From Weissella koreensis KACC 15510 (lineage in GTDB: Bacteria; Bacillota; Bacilli; Lactobacillales; Lactobacillaceae), in assembly GCF_000219805.1 (NCBI RefSeq), contig NC_015759.1, positions 310,001-374,000 of the forward strand: a stretch of 64,000 bases of DNA. The letters run 5' to 3'. The position numbers and the translations under genes were made by a program. The notes beneath the pieces were generated by a model. That model had not been told where the DNA came from and made no database searches. It saw nothing but the letters and a program-made list of their open reading frames with translations. The stretch's first letter is position 1. Every line of letters starts with the position of its first letter. This document shows positions 1-9,215 of the stretch, one piece after another.

Positions 1-359
1 TTACGCAGACCAGCACCATTGACCATTACCCCATTAATTCGAATAACGTTCCGACCGCTTCTATGAATTTCTCGACTAATCAGTACCTGATTATCATCTA
101 ATTCAATCCCGTATTCTTCCAAAGCCGGCAAAACGTTTGCATTAGTTTCAACAGAAAAAAGGCCCTGTAAGGTCGCTTTTTTAGTTCCTTCTCTAATATA
201 CTCTACAGAACTACGACCACCCGCTAACAGACCAACGGCATCAATAATAATTGACTTCCCTGCTCCCGTCTCACCCGTTAAAACCGTCATTCCATTTTCA
301 AAACTCAAATCCAGAGTTGGGATAATTGCAAAATCTTTAATTGAAAGTTCTTGTAACAA
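1..359 (-). CDS. recN: DNA repair protein RecN, N-terminal part (cut by window edge)
   Basis: This is the start of RecN, the SMC-like ATPase that helps organise DNA ends in double-strand-break repair. About 119 codons are visible and the reading frame runs off position 1. The translated start MLQELSIKDFAII is followed by a Walker A motif GETGAGKS at residues 29-36 and the RecN-typical IIIDAVGLLAGGR. The start is a TTG at 359-357, chosen because a GGAGG ribosome-binding site lies 7 bases upstream. It follows argR with a 17-base gap, the usual ahrC/argR-recN order of Firmicutes, so it probably belongs to the folD-to-recN transcription unit. Confidence 0.93.
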   Translation of the reverse strand, partial: MLQELSIKDFAIIPTLDLSFENGMTVLTGETGAGKSIIIDAVGLLAGGRSSVEYIREGTKKATLQGLFSVETNANVLPALEEYGIELDDNQVLISREIHRSGRNVIRINGVMVNGAGLR

Positions 360-376
360 AATTTTGCCTCCTATCG

Positions 377-826
377 CTAAGATAATTGTAATAATTGATA
401 TAACAACTGTTTACCTGTATACCCTTCTTTGACAATCACCAATACAGTGGAATCATCCCCTAATACCCCAAAAACTTCTGGTAAATCCATGGTTTCTAAC
501 GAAATTTTCAACACAGGACCCGTTCCAGGACGAACTTGAATTAAAACCATATTATTTTGCGCTTTTATCTTTGTCTGATCTTCATTTAAAATTGCCCGTA
601 CTTGCACTAGATAGTCCGCTCCATGCATGATGTCATATGCAAAGCCACCACGTGCTAACGGAACTTTGACCAGCTGCATACTAGCTATATCTCGTGAAAC
701 CGTTGCTTGTGTAACGTTCCAACCACGTTCATTCAAAATTTGCACCAATTCATCTTGCTTTTGTACTTTTTGTTGCGTAATAATTTTTTTTATTTCAGCC
801 TGTCGTTCTTTTTTATTACTAACCAT
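377..826 (-). CDS. argR: Arginine repressor ArgR
   Basis: This is an arginine-responsive repressor/activator of arginine metabolism, hexameric in the family. The 149-residue length is normal. The N-terminal winged helix-turn-helix carries TVSRDI at residues 42-47, the family's recognition-helix signature. The C-terminal oligomerisation and arginine-binding domain holds the GxxGDDST-like stretch near residues 121-128. The gene lies 5 bases after tlyA and just before recN, its standard place in Firmicutes. Lactobacillales often have several ArgR/AhrC paralogues, and which one this is cannot be told from the window. Confidence 0.93.
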   Translation of the reverse strand: MVSNKKERQAEIKKIITQQKVQKQDELVQILNERGWNVTQATVSRDIASMQLVKVPLARGGFAYDIMHGADYLVQVRAILNEDQTKIKAQNNMVLIQVRPGTGPVLKISLETMDLPEVFGVLGDDSTVLVIVKEGYTGKQLLYQLLQLS

Positions 827-831
827 CTCTG

Positions 832-1662
832 TTACTCCCGGTGAGCATTTAATTGTTCATGCGCCGCTGTGACTACGGATTGGCGTTGCGTTTCATCTAA
901 TGTTTCAGCCCCACCATCTAACTTCAAATGTGCAATAAATTCAATATTACCAGACCCACCTTTAATAGGGGAAAAATCAAGATTAACAATACTAAATCCA
1001 GCTAATTTAGCATATTCGCTAACTTTATTAATAACAGACAAGTGTGTCCTAGCATCCTTGACAATTCCATGCTTTCCAACTGCTTCACGTCCTGCTTCAA
1101 ACTGCGGCTTAATCAAAGTTGCTACTGACCCACCTTCAACTAAAATTTTAGATAAGGGTCCTAAAATTAAATTTAATGATATAAATGAGACATCAATGGT
1201 CGCCATTTGAGGTTGACCTGCATCAAAATCAGCTAGTTCACTGTACCTAAAATTAGTATTTTCCATAACGATGACTCGTTCATCTGAACGTAATTTCCAG
1301 GCAAGTTGATTAGTTCCAACATCCAACGCATAAACTTGTTTCGCCCCACTTTGCAATGAAACATCCGTAAACCCACCCGTCGATGAACCAATATCTAAAA
1401 CAATTTTATCCTTAAAATCTAAATTAAAAACATCTCGCATTTTTTCTAGTTTAAATCCGCCACGAGAAACATATGGCATTGGTGTCCCTTTTAAATGCAA
1501 TTCAGTGGTAACCGGAATTTTTTCGCCTGCTTTATCCATTCGTTGCTCATTAATACCTAAAATTTCACCAGCCATAATGGCACGTTTTGCTTGCTCCCTT
1601 GACGTAAATAGTCCTTGTTGGACCGCCAATACGTCCACTCGTTCTTTTATTATTCCTGTCAT
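832..1662 (-). CDS. tlyA: TlyA-family rRNA methyltransferase (hemolysin-A-like)
   Basis: This protein has an S4 RNA-binding domain (residues about 8-60) followed by an FtsJ/RrmJ-type Rossmann methyltransferase domain. The SAM-binding loop LDIGSSTGGFTD is at residues 89-100. Family members in actinobacteria 2'-O-methylate rRNA; the Firmicute version is often labelled hemolysin A or YqxC, and its substrate here is inferred. The length (276) is normal. It directly abuts ispA (stop 1663) and precedes argR, as in many Firmicutes. Confidence 0.9.
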   Translation of the reverse strand: MTGIIKERVDVLAVQQGLFTSREQAKRAIMAGEILGINEQRMDKAGEKIPVTTELHLKGTPMPYVSRGGFKLEKMRDVFNLDFKDKIVLDIGSSTGGFTDVSLQSGAKQVYALDVGTNQLAWKLRSDERVIVMENTNFRYSELADFDAGQPQMATIDVSFISLNLILGPLSKILVEGGSVATLIKPQFEAGREAVGKHGIVKDARTHLSVINKVSEYAKLAGFSIVNLDFSPIKGGSGNIEFIAHLKLDGGAETLDETQRQSVVTAAHEQLNAHRE

Positions 1663-2523
1663 TTAATTTTCCACCATATCATCAAAATAATGCAAACAAT
1701 CATTTAAAAGTTCTGTTTCATGATTAGTTGCTACTTGTATTTTTTTTAAACTATCTTGGGCTTGTTTTAATTGTTTAATTAATTTATTTTTTGCACCATC
1801 AATTCCTAACAAATAAGGATATGACTGTTTATTTTCTGTATCATCCTGTTTTAAATCTAATAAATCGTCTTTAATCTGAAAAGCTAATCCAAATGCAAGA
1901 CCAAATTCAGCCAACTCCGTCTGTACTTCAGACGATAAATCAGTAATAATTCCTCCAGCTACAAATGAATAAGCTAATAATGCCCCTGTTTTACCACGAT
2001 GAACTTTTGCTAATTCATTGACTGAAATATCTGGTTTATTAGTCGCTTCCATATCAGCAAATTGACCGCCAACCATACCATAAGCTCCAGCAGCCTGCGC
2101 TAAATTATGTACCAATTTAACTTGTTGCAAACTGGTTAACACTGGATTAATCAACCATTCAAAGGCAGTTGCTTGAAGGGCATCACCTGCTAAAATGGCA
2201 ACATCCTCTCCATATTGACGATGTACTGTTGGCTGTCCCCGCCTCAAATCATCATCATCCATAGCTGGTAAATCATCATGAATTAGACTATATGTATGAA
2301 TTAATTCAACAGCATTGGCTACCTTCAAATATTGTTTAGGATCTTTTCCAAAGGTTTCAATGACTGCTAAAGTTAGAAGGGGTCTTAAACGCTTTCCGCC
2401 ATTTAAAGCTGCATAGCGCATAGATTGTATTAACGTATTATTATCCGTTGAAGTTCCCAAATTATGCTCTATATTTTGTTCAACTAATGCCTGATATTGC
2501 TTTATAAATTCATTAAAAGACAT
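1663..2523 (-). CDS. ispA: Polyprenyl (farnesyl/geranyl) diphosphate synthase
   Basis: This is a trans-isoprenyl diphosphate synthase that condenses IPP with allylic diphosphates, feeding undecaprenyl phosphate and quinone synthesis. It shows GGKRLRP (residues 42-48), the first aspartate-rich motif DDLPAMDDDD (83-92) and the second, FQIKDDLLD (215-223). The 286-residue length fits bacterial type II farnesyl diphosphate synthase. Its start overlaps the xseB stop by one base, indicating translational coupling in the xseA-xseB-ispA-tlyA cluster. Chain length (C15 versus C10/C20) is not provable from motifs alone. Confidence 0.93.
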   Translation of the reverse strand: MSFNEFIKQYQALVEQNIEHNLGTSTDNNTLIQSMRYAALNGGKRLRPLLTLAVIETFGKDPKQYLKVANAVELIHTYSLIHDDLPAMDDDDLRRGQPTVHRQYGEDVAILAGDALQATAFEWLINPVLTSLQQVKLVHNLAQAAGAYGMVGGQFADMEATNKPDISVNELAKVHRGKTGALLAYSFVAGGIITDLSSEVQTELAEFGLAFGLAFQIKDDLLDLKQDDTENKQSYPYLLGIDGAKNKLIKQLKQAQDSLKKIQVATNHETELLNDCLHYFDDMVEN

Positions 2524-2744
2524 TACTTACCCTCAACATCAAAAGGTACTTCTGACCCATCATCTTGAACCATCTTAGTTAAGTTTTGCTCAGCTGACTG
2601 TAATTCAGCCTGTAATTCTTTTACTAATTTCGTTCCATCTGTAAAAGATTCCATGGCTGTCCCCAAAGGAACCTCACCTTGTTCTAATTGGGCCACAATC
2701 TTTTCTAAAGTATTCAATTTTTCTTCAAATGTTGTTTCACTCAT
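2523..2744 (-). CDS. xseB: Exodeoxyribonuclease VII small subunit
   Basis: This 73-residue acidic, helical protein begins MSETTFEEKLNTLEKIVAQL and carries the conserved LEQGEVPLGTAMESF stretch of XseB. XseB subunits coat the XseA coiled coil to form exonuclease VII, which degrades single-stranded DNA to oligonucleotides. It sits one base after xseA and overlaps ispA by one base. Confidence 0.93.
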   Translation of the reverse strand: MSETTFEEKLNTLEKIVAQLEQGEVPLGTAMESFTDGTKLVKELQAELQSAEQNLTKMVQDDGSEVPFDVEGK

Positions 2745-2745
2745 C

Positions 2746-4005
2746 TTACTTCTCCACTCCTTGTACTTCTGTCAAAATCGTTCCATCACTAACCTTAATC
2801 TTTAATTTAGCACCTTGTTCAACTTGATCAATCCGCTTAATAACTGTTTCTTCTTGCGTCGTTACACTGTACCCTCGAGCTAACACTGCTAACGGGCTCA
2901 CCAAATTCAAACCATTAACAAGTTGCTGGTAACGATTTTGCTTTTGTTGAAATTGTCGTTGCATTGCTGGGGTTAAGCGTTGTTCTAGCAAATTAAATTG
3001 ATGTTGTTTTTGTTGAAGCAAATTTTCAAAATTATTCTGTAAATTTTGAGTTGCATGGTCTAAGCGCTGATTGACACCCTCATATAAACGTGTGGGTTCG
3101 TTTAGAACTCGACTTTGCCGTACCCGATCAAACCGTTCTCTTAAATATTGAAGTTTTTGTTCTAAAGCATGATTCATTTGAACCTGAATATTTAGAAGGC
3201 CATTTAACACATCCGTTAATAAAATTGGTGTTGCAATTTCCGCAGCAGCAGTCGGTGTGGCTGCTCGTTGATCTGCAACGTAATCTGCAATAGTTGTATC
3301 TGTTTCATGTCCGACAGAACTAATGACTGGGATAGAGCTTTGTACTAACTGTAATGCCAAACGTTCATCATTAAAGGCCCATAGATCTTCCATGGATCCT
3401 CCACCACGACCAATAATCAAAACATCAAAATCATTTTTATTATCAACAGCTTGCAACTGTTTTAATAAACTGGGCACTGCATTTTCACCTTGGACAACAG
3501 CCGGATAAAGCGTAATTTGCGCAATAGGATAACGTCGTTGCACTGTCGTCATAATATCTCTGATGACTGCCCCACTAGGCGAAGTTATCACTGCAATTTT
3601 TTTAGGAAACCTGGGGATCATTCTTTTATTTCTATCAAAGAGGCCTGCTTGTTGTAACTTCTTTTTTAATTGTTCAAATTGAACCGCCAGCGCACCAATT
3701 CCATCCGGTTCAATTTTCTCCACAATAATAGAATAGCTTCCGCTTGGTGCATATAAATCTAAGTGTCCAACTATATTAACTTTCATCCCACTTTCTAGTT
3801 CAAAAGGTAATTTATTATAAACTCCTTGAAACATAGTGGCATTAATCACCGACTTTTCATCTTTAATCGAAAAATATTGATGTTTCGGCCGAGGTCGAAA
3901 ATTAGAAATTTCGCCCGTTAAATATACTTTTTGCAAGTAAGGATCAGCCGTAAATTTCCGCTTTAAATACTGCGTTAAAGCACTAACGGTTAAGTAATCA
4001 TCCAT
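2746..4005 (-). CDS. xseA: Exodeoxyribonuclease VII large subunit
   Basis: This is the catalytic subunit of the single-strand-specific exonuclease VII. An N-terminal OB-fold (residues about 5-100, GEISNFRPRP at 31-40) precedes the catalytic domain with GRGGGSMEDLW (199-209) and GHETDTTIADYVAD (232-245). A long coiled coil follows (about 280-385), where XseB subunits bind. The length (419) is slightly short of the 440-450 residues usual for the family but complete. It begins 2 bases after folD. Confidence 0.95.
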   Translation of the reverse strand: MDDYLTVSALTQYLKRKFTADPYLQKVYLTGEISNFRPRPKHQYFSIKDEKSVINATMFQGVYNKLPFELESGMKVNIVGHLDLYAPSGSYSIIVEKIEPDGIGALAVQFEQLKKKLQQAGLFDRNKRMIPRFPKKIAVITSPSGAVIRDIMTTVQRRYPIAQITLYPAVVQGENAVPSLLKQLQAVDNKNDFDVLIIGRGGGSMEDLWAFNDERLALQLVQSSIPVISSVGHETDTTIADYVADQRAATPTAAAEIATPILLTDVLNGLLNIQVQMNHALEQKLQYLRERFDRVRQSRVLNEPTRLYEGVNQRLDHATQNLQNNFENLLQQKQHQFNLLEQRLTPAMQRQFQQKQNRYQQLVNGLNLVSPLAVLARGYSVTTQEETVIKRIDQVEQGAKLKIKVSDGTILTEVQGVEK

Positions 4006-4007
4006 TT

Positions 4008-4877
4008 TTATAACTCCATTTGATGGTGCTGTACTGCTAATTCAACAGTAGTTTGTAGCAAAGTAGCGATCGTCATAGGCCCGACTCCCCCTGGGACCGG
4101 TGTAATTGCTGATGCTACCTCCTGAGCTGTTGTAAAATCAACATCCCCCGTTAAATGTCCATCGGGCAAACGTGTTATTCCAACATCAATCACAACAGCA
4201 CCAGCTTTTAAATCTACTCCCTGAACTAAACCTGGTACTCCTGTTGCTGCAATTACAACATCAGCTTGTTGTAAAAGGTTATGTCGTAATTCATCTGGCG
4301 TATAACGATGTAATAGTGCTACCGTCGCATTCTGCGCTTCCAATAAAGCAAACAATGGACGACCCACTAAAATAGAGCGTCCTAAAATTACGATGAATTT
4401 ACCGGACAATTCAACTTGTGTTTCTGCTAGTAGCCTCATTATTCCCTTCGGTGTATTAGCAATAGGATAATATCCAGCTCGGTTAGCAAATAATTTTCCA
4501 ATATTTAATGGATTAAAACCATCCACATCCTTACTAGGATCAATGGCCGACTGCATTTTTTGTTCATCAATTTGTTTTGGTACTGGGCTTTGTAATAAAA
4601 TTGCGTCAATTGTATCATCTTGATTTAATTCTTGAATTTTATTCAACACATCTTCTTCAACTACATCAGCAGGAAATGAAATCGTTTGGCCGTTAATGCC
4701 AGCCTTAGCCGCTGCCTTTTCTTTATTTCGAACATAAATTTGACTTGCTGGATCATCACCCACAATAATCACTGCAAGTCCTGGAATAATTCCTTGATCG
4801 GCTAATTGTTGAACTTGATTCGTTACTTCGTTACGAACTTGTTGTGCAATTTCTTTTCCATTAATAATATTTGCCAT
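4008..4877 (-). CDS. folD: Methylenetetrahydrofolate dehydrogenase / cyclohydrolase FolD
   Basis: This bifunctional enzyme interconverts 5,10-methylene-, methenyl- and 10-formyl-tetrahydrofolate in the cytoplasm. Visible motifs are YVRNKEKAAAKAGI (catalytic Tyr and Lys), the Rossmann segment GRSILVGRP (most FolDs read GRSxIVGxP) and PVPGGVGPMTIATL near the C-terminus. The ATG at 4877 was chosen over an ATG 63 bases upstream because a purine-rich ribosome-binding site (GAAGGCGAGG) lies just before it and the protein then begins MANIINGK like its relatives (289 residues). It is the first gene of the folD-to-recN run. Confidence 0.95.
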   Translation of the reverse strand: MANIINGKEIAQQVRNEVTNQVQQLADQGIIPGLAVIIVGDDPASQIYVRNKEKAAAKAGINGQTISFPADVVEEDVLNKIQELNQDDTIDAILLQSPVPKQIDEQKMQSAIDPSKDVDGFNPLNIGKLFANRAGYYPIANTPKGIMRLLAETQVELSGKFIVILGRSILVGRPLFALLEAQNATVALLHRYTPDELRHNLLQQADVVIAATGVPGLVQGVDLKAGAVVIDVGITRLPDGHLTGDVDFTTAQEVASAITPVPGGVGPMTIATLLQTTVELAVQHHQMEL

Positions 4878-4930
4878 TGATGCCTCGCCTTCCTTCACTA
4901 CGTCCCATGAATTTATGCATTCTTTTGCAT

Positions 4931-4939
4931 ATTTTACCA
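4931..4939 (-). promoter_or_regulatory. Probable extended -10 promoter for folD operon
   Basis: The minus strand reads TGGTAAAAT, an extended -10 (TGn plus TAAAAT), about 55 bases before the folD start. No good -35 is visible at 16-18 bases. Confidence 0.4.
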
Positions 4940-4983
4940 CAAATCACACAATTTAACTGATGATTCAACTTGTAAATTTTTAC

Positions 4984-5024
4984 AAAAAAAGCTAATGATC
5001 GTTTTTTAATCGATCATTAGCTTT
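4984..5024 (-). terminator. Intrinsic terminator after the DEAD-box helicase gene
   Basis: There is a 14-bp inverted repeat (AAAGCTAATGATCG with its complement, arms 4988-5001 and 5011-5024) with a short loop. On the minus strand a run of T follows. It lies 6 bases after the helicase stop. Confidence 0.85.
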
Positions 5025-5030
5025 GAAATT

Positions 5031-6416
5031 TTAATTAGTTTCTTTTATCTTTTGCTTATGTTTCGGCTTACCCTTATCTTTTTGGTTACGCCGTTTAGAC
5101 TTCTTTGCTTTTTCAAAACGTTCCGTTCGACTCACAACTTCTGTTTCAGCAGAACGTGTTGATTCCACAAATTCTGACTTTTTAGTAGAATTAACATCCG
5201 TTATTATTTTATCAGCCTTGACTTTAGGTTTTGCGACTTTAACCGTTTTTTTCTTTTTTAAATCATGCCGCTTTTTATTAGCATCTTTAGATGCAGCTGG
5301 TTTCGTCACTTTCGCACTACCTGATTTAACCCCTAAGTGACTAACAAAACTTGTCCAAGGTAAAATTTCAAATTCAACTTGAACTAATCGTTTCAAATCA
5401 CGTGCATCATGATCATTACCTAAAGTAATTACAAGGCCTGATTTACCCATTCGACCAGTTCGACCAGCTCGATGTGTATAGGTTTCCCCATCCCGTGGTA
5501 AATCAAAATTAATGATAGCTGGTAAATCAATGATATCCAAACCACGAGCTGCCACATCTGTTGTTAACAAAAATTTAGCTTTACCTTTTCGGAAATTTTC
5601 CAACGCAGTAGCCCGAGTATTACTAGAATCGCCTCGAACTAAAGTAGACATTGCTACATGTTCATGGGATAAAAAGCTGGCCGTTGTTTTCAATGCCTTG
5701 GTTGTGTTGAAAAAAATCATTGCTTGAAAATGATTTTGACTAGCAAATTGGCGAATCCGTTTTTGCTTTTGATCATTCGCCGTTGGAATCATTATATGTT
5801 GCAAGCTTGTGGGCATTGGAACATCACGTTGATCAATCCGTTGAAATGAACGTTCAAAGAGTTTAGCTGGAATAGTTGGATCAACCGCAGTAGCTCCAAA
5901 TAAGGCAACTTGAATTGTTTCGTCTCCATAAACATCCCAAATATTTTTCAATTGTTCAGCCGTTTCTTCTTGAAGCAAAATATCAGCTTCATCTAAAATT
6001 AAAGTCCGCAACCGTTGAAGTTTTAATTTTTTATTGTTAACTAATTCGGCCACTCGACCTGGCGTTCCAACTAAAATTTCAGGATGTTTCTTCAAACGAT
6101 CTAATTGATGTTTCACATTCGCTCCACCAGTCAATGCAAGTGTTTTTAATCCAAAAATATTAGCCCACTCTCGCATCACCCGTGTTGTTTGCATTGCTAA
6201 TTCTTGCGAAGGAGCCATCACCAATAATTGTTCTCCATCACCCACTTGAATCTTTGGTAATAGGGGCCAAGTAAAGGCTAACGTCTTACCTGTTCCCGTT
6301 GGTGCTAATCCATCAATCGACTCACCAGCTGCCAAAGATGTTTCTACTGCTTCTTGAATTGGTGTCATAGCTAAGAATCCAGCCTGTTGTAACTGCTCTT
6401 TAATTTTTACGTCCAT
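5031..6416 (-). CDS. DEAD-box ATP-dependent RNA helicase (CshB-like)
   Basis: This is an RNA helicase for ribosome biogenesis or mRNA turnover. The Q motif region (FLAMTPIQ, residues 14-21), motif I APTGTGKT (38-45), DEAD (142-145), a GAT in place of the usual SAT motif, and HRAGRTGRMG in the second RecA domain are all present. The tail from about residue 370 to 461 is very rich in Lys/Arg, a non-specific RNA-binding extension. The architecture resembles CshB/YqfR of Bacillus, which is an inference. It begins 12 bases after the oxidoreductase gene, so the two are probably co-transcribed. Confidence 0.9.
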   Translation of the reverse strand: MDVKIKEQLQQAGFLAMTPIQEAVETSLAAGESIDGLAPTGTGKTLAFTWPLLPKIQVGDGEQLLVMAPSQELAMQTTRVMREWANIFGLKTLALTGGANVKHQLDRLKKHPEILVGTPGRVAELVNNKKLKLQRLRTLILDEADILLQEETAEQLKNIWDVYGDETIQVALFGATAVDPTIPAKLFERSFQRIDQRDVPMPTSLQHIMIPTANDQKQKRIRQFASQNHFQAMIFFNTTKALKTTASFLSHEHVAMSTLVRGDSSNTRATALENFRKGKAKFLLTTDVAARGLDIIDLPAIINFDLPRDGETYTHRAGRTGRMGKSGLVITLGNDHDARDLKRLVQVEFEILPWTSFVSHLGVKSGSAKVTKPAASKDANKKRHDLKKKKTVKVAKPKVKADKIITDVNSTKKSEFVESTRSAETEVVSRTERFEKAKKSKRRNQKDKGKPKHKQKIKETN

Positions 6417-6428
6417 ACTTTCCCCGTT

Positions 6429-7427
6429 CTAGTATTCCTGATCACTTGGGAATTTAATTCCCGCTGATTGTCGCAACTTAGTCAAAACTAAATTAACTTT
6501 TTGACTTAATATAGCTGCCTCTTCGTATTCATTAGTTGTTAAATTATCTTGTAATCCATTGGCAAAGAACATTGCCTCTTGTACCATTGGATTTTTCGGT
6601 GCTGGTTGACTAATGACCGTTAGATTTCCTTGACCATCATCATATTTAACCTCACCTAACTCTGCAATATTATCAATCACAATCGTATCTCGACGACCAT
6701 GGACTTCAGATAATTCATAAGAATTAGTACTCTTCCCAAAGATTAATGTTACATCAAAGTTTGGATAGCGTAAGATAGCGGTCCCCCGACCATCTGCCCC
6801 ATTATCTAATAATGTTGCAAAATAGTATTGATTTTCAGGTAATCCAAACAATTTAATCGCCGCATAAAGTGGATAAACGCCCAAATCAGCTAGTGCTCCA
6901 GCTGAAAATTCACGTGACAATACATTGGGATTTTTACCTGCTAAATAATCGTCAAATCGTGATGAATATTTTTCATAAACAAAAGTAGCACCTGAAATAT
7001 GGTCCATTTGCTTAATTTTTTCTTCAATCACTTTAAAATTATCCTGATAAATGTGACGGGCTGCTTCAAATAATTTAACAGATGGGTTTTCTTGCAATAA
7101 TGAATGTATCTTTTCATATTGCTCCGGATTATCAAATGCAGATTTTTCAACAATTACATTGACTCCGGATTTAATCGCTGATGCCGCTTGCTCAAAATGA
7201 AGACTATTTGGTGAGGCAATATAAACAACATCAATACCACTTTGTAAGAAGGCGTCCAAATCCGTCCATACGGCTTGATCCCCCGCAAAATTAGTGGCAA
7301 ATTCTTGCCCTTTTTCCTCAGTTCGTGAATAAATCGCAACCAACTCATATTGATCAGTAGCTATCGCGGCCTCAATGAACATTTTTGTAATCCAATTCGT
7401 TCCAATAATTCCCAATTTAAGTGTCAT
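6429..7427 (-). CDS. Gfo/Idh/MocA-family NAD(P)-dependent oxidoreductase
   Basis: This 332-residue oxidoreductase has an N-terminal Rossmann fold (LGIIGTNWITKMFIEAA) and a C-terminal alpha/beta substrate domain of the Gfo/Idh/MocA type. EKSAFDNPEQ corresponds to the EKP cofactor/catalytic motif, here EKS, which is somewhat unusual. Family members oxidise sugars, inositols or related polyols; the substrate is unknown. The ATG at 7427 was preferred to the TTG just before it because GGAGGGTGAG lies 8 bases upstream. It is the first gene of a two-gene unit with the helicase. Confidence 0.85.
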   Translation of the reverse strand: MTLKLGIIGTNWITKMFIEAAIATDQYELVAIYSRTEEKGQEFATNFAGDQAVWTDLDAFLQSGIDVVYIASPNSLHFEQAASAIKSGVNVIVEKSAFDNPEQYEKIHSLLQENPSVKLFEAARHIYQDNFKVIEEKIKQMDHISGATFVYEKYSSRFDDYLAGKNPNVLSREFSAGALADLGVYPLYAAIKLFGLPENQYYFATLLDNGADGRGTAILRYPNFDVTLIFGKSTNSYELSEVHGRRDTIVIDNIAELGEVKYDDGQGNLTVISQPAPKNPMVQEAMFFANGLQDNLTTNEYEEAAILSQKVNLVLTKLRQSAGIKFPSDQEY

Positions 7428-7463
7428 CAACTCACCCTCCCTTGTATCAATTTCTATAACCCA

Positions 7464-7472
7464 ATTATATCA
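7464..7472 (-). promoter_or_regulatory. Probable extended -10 promoter for the oxidoreductase-helicase unit
   Basis: The minus strand reads TGATATAAT, a perfect TATAAT preceded by TG, about 37 bases before the start codon. The -35 region is weak. Confidence 0.45.
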
Positions 7473-7540
7473 TTGATTACGTAAGATTAGTTTTATTCCG
7501 ATGAATGATTAGTTACCAATTTAACATTGATTTTTAAATA

Positions 7541-7586
7541 AAAAACATCAGAGCATGTCGACTACGCCGATTGGTGCTTCTGATGT
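7541..7586 (-). terminator. Intrinsic terminator after the RlmD-like gene
   Basis: The arms ACATCAGA (7545-7552) and TCTGATGT (7579-7586) pair, with a further GCA/TGC inside, and on the minus strand the stem is followed by a T run. It lies about 40 bases after the methyltransferase stop. Confidence 0.7.
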
Positions 7587-7624
7587 CATCATAGTTTTAA
7601 ATTTAACCTCAAATATCTACGGAC

Positions 7625-8995
7625 TTAGGCCTTAATAAAGACCGTTACCGTTTCAATATGTGTTGTTTGTGGGAACTGGTCAATTGGTTGTACTGATCCA
7701 TCAATTTGATAACCATTTGCTAACAAATGCTCAGCATCTCGAGCTAATGTTGCAGGATTACATGAAATGTAAACAATCTTAGTTGGTTGCATTCCTGTTG
7801 CTGCATCAATTAATTCTGGAGTTAATCCCTTACGTGGAGGATCAACAAAGATCACATCCGGTTGAAGTTCAGCAGCTTGCCATTCAACCATCTTATCTTC
7901 AGCCTTACCCAATTCAAATTCAACGTTTTCAATTCCGTTAATTTTGGCATTACGTTTGGCATCTTCAACCGCACCTTGTACGATTTCAACCCCAACTACT
8001 CGACGAGCTTTAGCGGCAACTGATAATGAAATTGTTCCAATTCCAGAATAAGCATCAATTACTAGTTCTTCTCCTGTCAAGCCAGCTTTTTCAACGGCCA
8101 TACTATATAACTTTTCCGTTGTTTGTGGGTTAACTTGGTAAAATGACATTGGTCCGATTTCAAAGGTCTTACCCCAGAGAGTGTCGGTAATATAATCAGC
8201 TCCCCAAAGAGTTTTATTCTTTGATCCCATGATCAAATTAGTCTTTTCAGAGTTAACATTTTGAATAATTGAAGTAACTTCTGGCAAAGCCTTTTTAATT
8301 CCTTCAACCAACATTTCAGCAACAGGTAACTTATTACGACGAGTCACAATGACAACCATCATTTCATGACTATAATACCCACGACGAACCATAATTGTTC
8401 GAATATCACCAGTATGCGTTTCCTCATCATATGCATCAAGTTGATAATGGCGCATTAAATCACGGACTACAATAATAGCTGCATCAATTGCTGGATCTTG
8501 AATATAATAATCTTCAATTGGTACCAATTGATGTGAATTACGTCGGTAGAAACCAGTTGTTAATTGACCACGGACCTTACGAACTGGCACTTGTGCCTTA
8601 TTTCGATAACCAATTGGGTTTTCCATTCCAATTGTAGGCTCGATTGTTGCTGTTATATGCATCTTTTTAAATAATTCTTGAATTTGATTTTGCTTAAACT
8701 TTAATTGAGCATCATATGTTAAGTTTGCTAATGGTGCGATTCCAGTTGTTAAGGCTGCTTGGTTAACTTCGTGATTTCGTTCGTCAGACTCACGAATTCG
8801 CTTAATTACTCGGCCAAAGGCAAAGTTCTTTTGAACTTTAGTAACCCCTAATTTAACAACTTCACCCGGTACAGCATCGACTACGAAAATCGGATAATCT
8901 TCGACTTTTACCACACCCATTCCTTGGTATGTTAAGTCAATAACTTCACCTTCCAGTTCTTGATTTTTATAAACTGGTGCATTAATTTTTGCCAT
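7625..8995 (-). CDS. rlmD: 23S rRNA (uracil-5-)-methyltransferase, RlmD/TrmA family
   Basis: This is a SAM-dependent methyltransferase making 5-methyluridine in 23S rRNA. An N-terminal TRAM domain (EGEVIDLTYQGMGVVKV) is followed by the TrmA catalytic domain with the SAM loop VIDAYSGIGTISL, DPPRKGLTPELID and the catalytic cysteine in VYISCNPATLARD. The extra cysteines of the E. coli RumA iron-sulfur cluster are absent, as in Firmicute relatives. The ATG at 8995 is preferred over one 33 bases upstream because GAGGAGA lies 8 bases before it (456 residues). Lactobacillales usually have more than one paralogue, so the exact target (U747/U1939) is uncertain. Confidence 0.88.
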   Translation of the reverse strand: MAKINAPVYKNQELEGEVIDLTYQGMGVVKVEDYPIFVVDAVPGEVVKLGVTKVQKNFAFGRVIKRIRESDERNHEVNQAALTTGIAPLANLTYDAQLKFKQNQIQELFKKMHITATIEPTIGMENPIGYRNKAQVPVRKVRGQLTTGFYRRNSHQLVPIEDYYIQDPAIDAAIIVVRDLMRHYQLDAYDEETHTGDIRTIMVRRGYYSHEMMVVIVTRRNKLPVAEMLVEGIKKALPEVTSIIQNVNSEKTNLIMGSKNKTLWGADYITDTLWGKTFEIGPMSFYQVNPQTTEKLYSMAVEKAGLTGEELVIDAYSGIGTISLSVAAKARRVVGVEIVQGAVEDAKRNAKINGIENVEFELGKAEDKMVEWQAAELQPDVIFVDPPRKGLTPELIDAATGMQPTKIVYISCNPATLARDAEHLLANGYQIDGSVQPIDQFPQTTHIETVTVFIKA

Positions 8996-9215
8996 TAATT
9001 TTTTCTCCTCAAATGGTATTTGCGACAACTCATTTGTAAAACTGTCTCAAAAGACGGGACCGACCTTGCTCCTATCTAGAAACAAGGTAATAACAACTAT
9101 AACATATTTCAAGTGTCAAATGTAAGCAACTTTTAATAACTAATTTACATTTATCCAATTAAATCAAAGCTTCCATTAACTTTCAGATACATCTAAAAGT
9201 TTAATTTTATCTGAT

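Noticed and set aside
9080-9125. Promoter TTGACA near 9115 with TATAGT upstream of the RlmD-like gene
   Set aside because: The spacing is 12 bases with that pair; an alternative TTGCTT/TATGTT is possible but not convincing enough to list.
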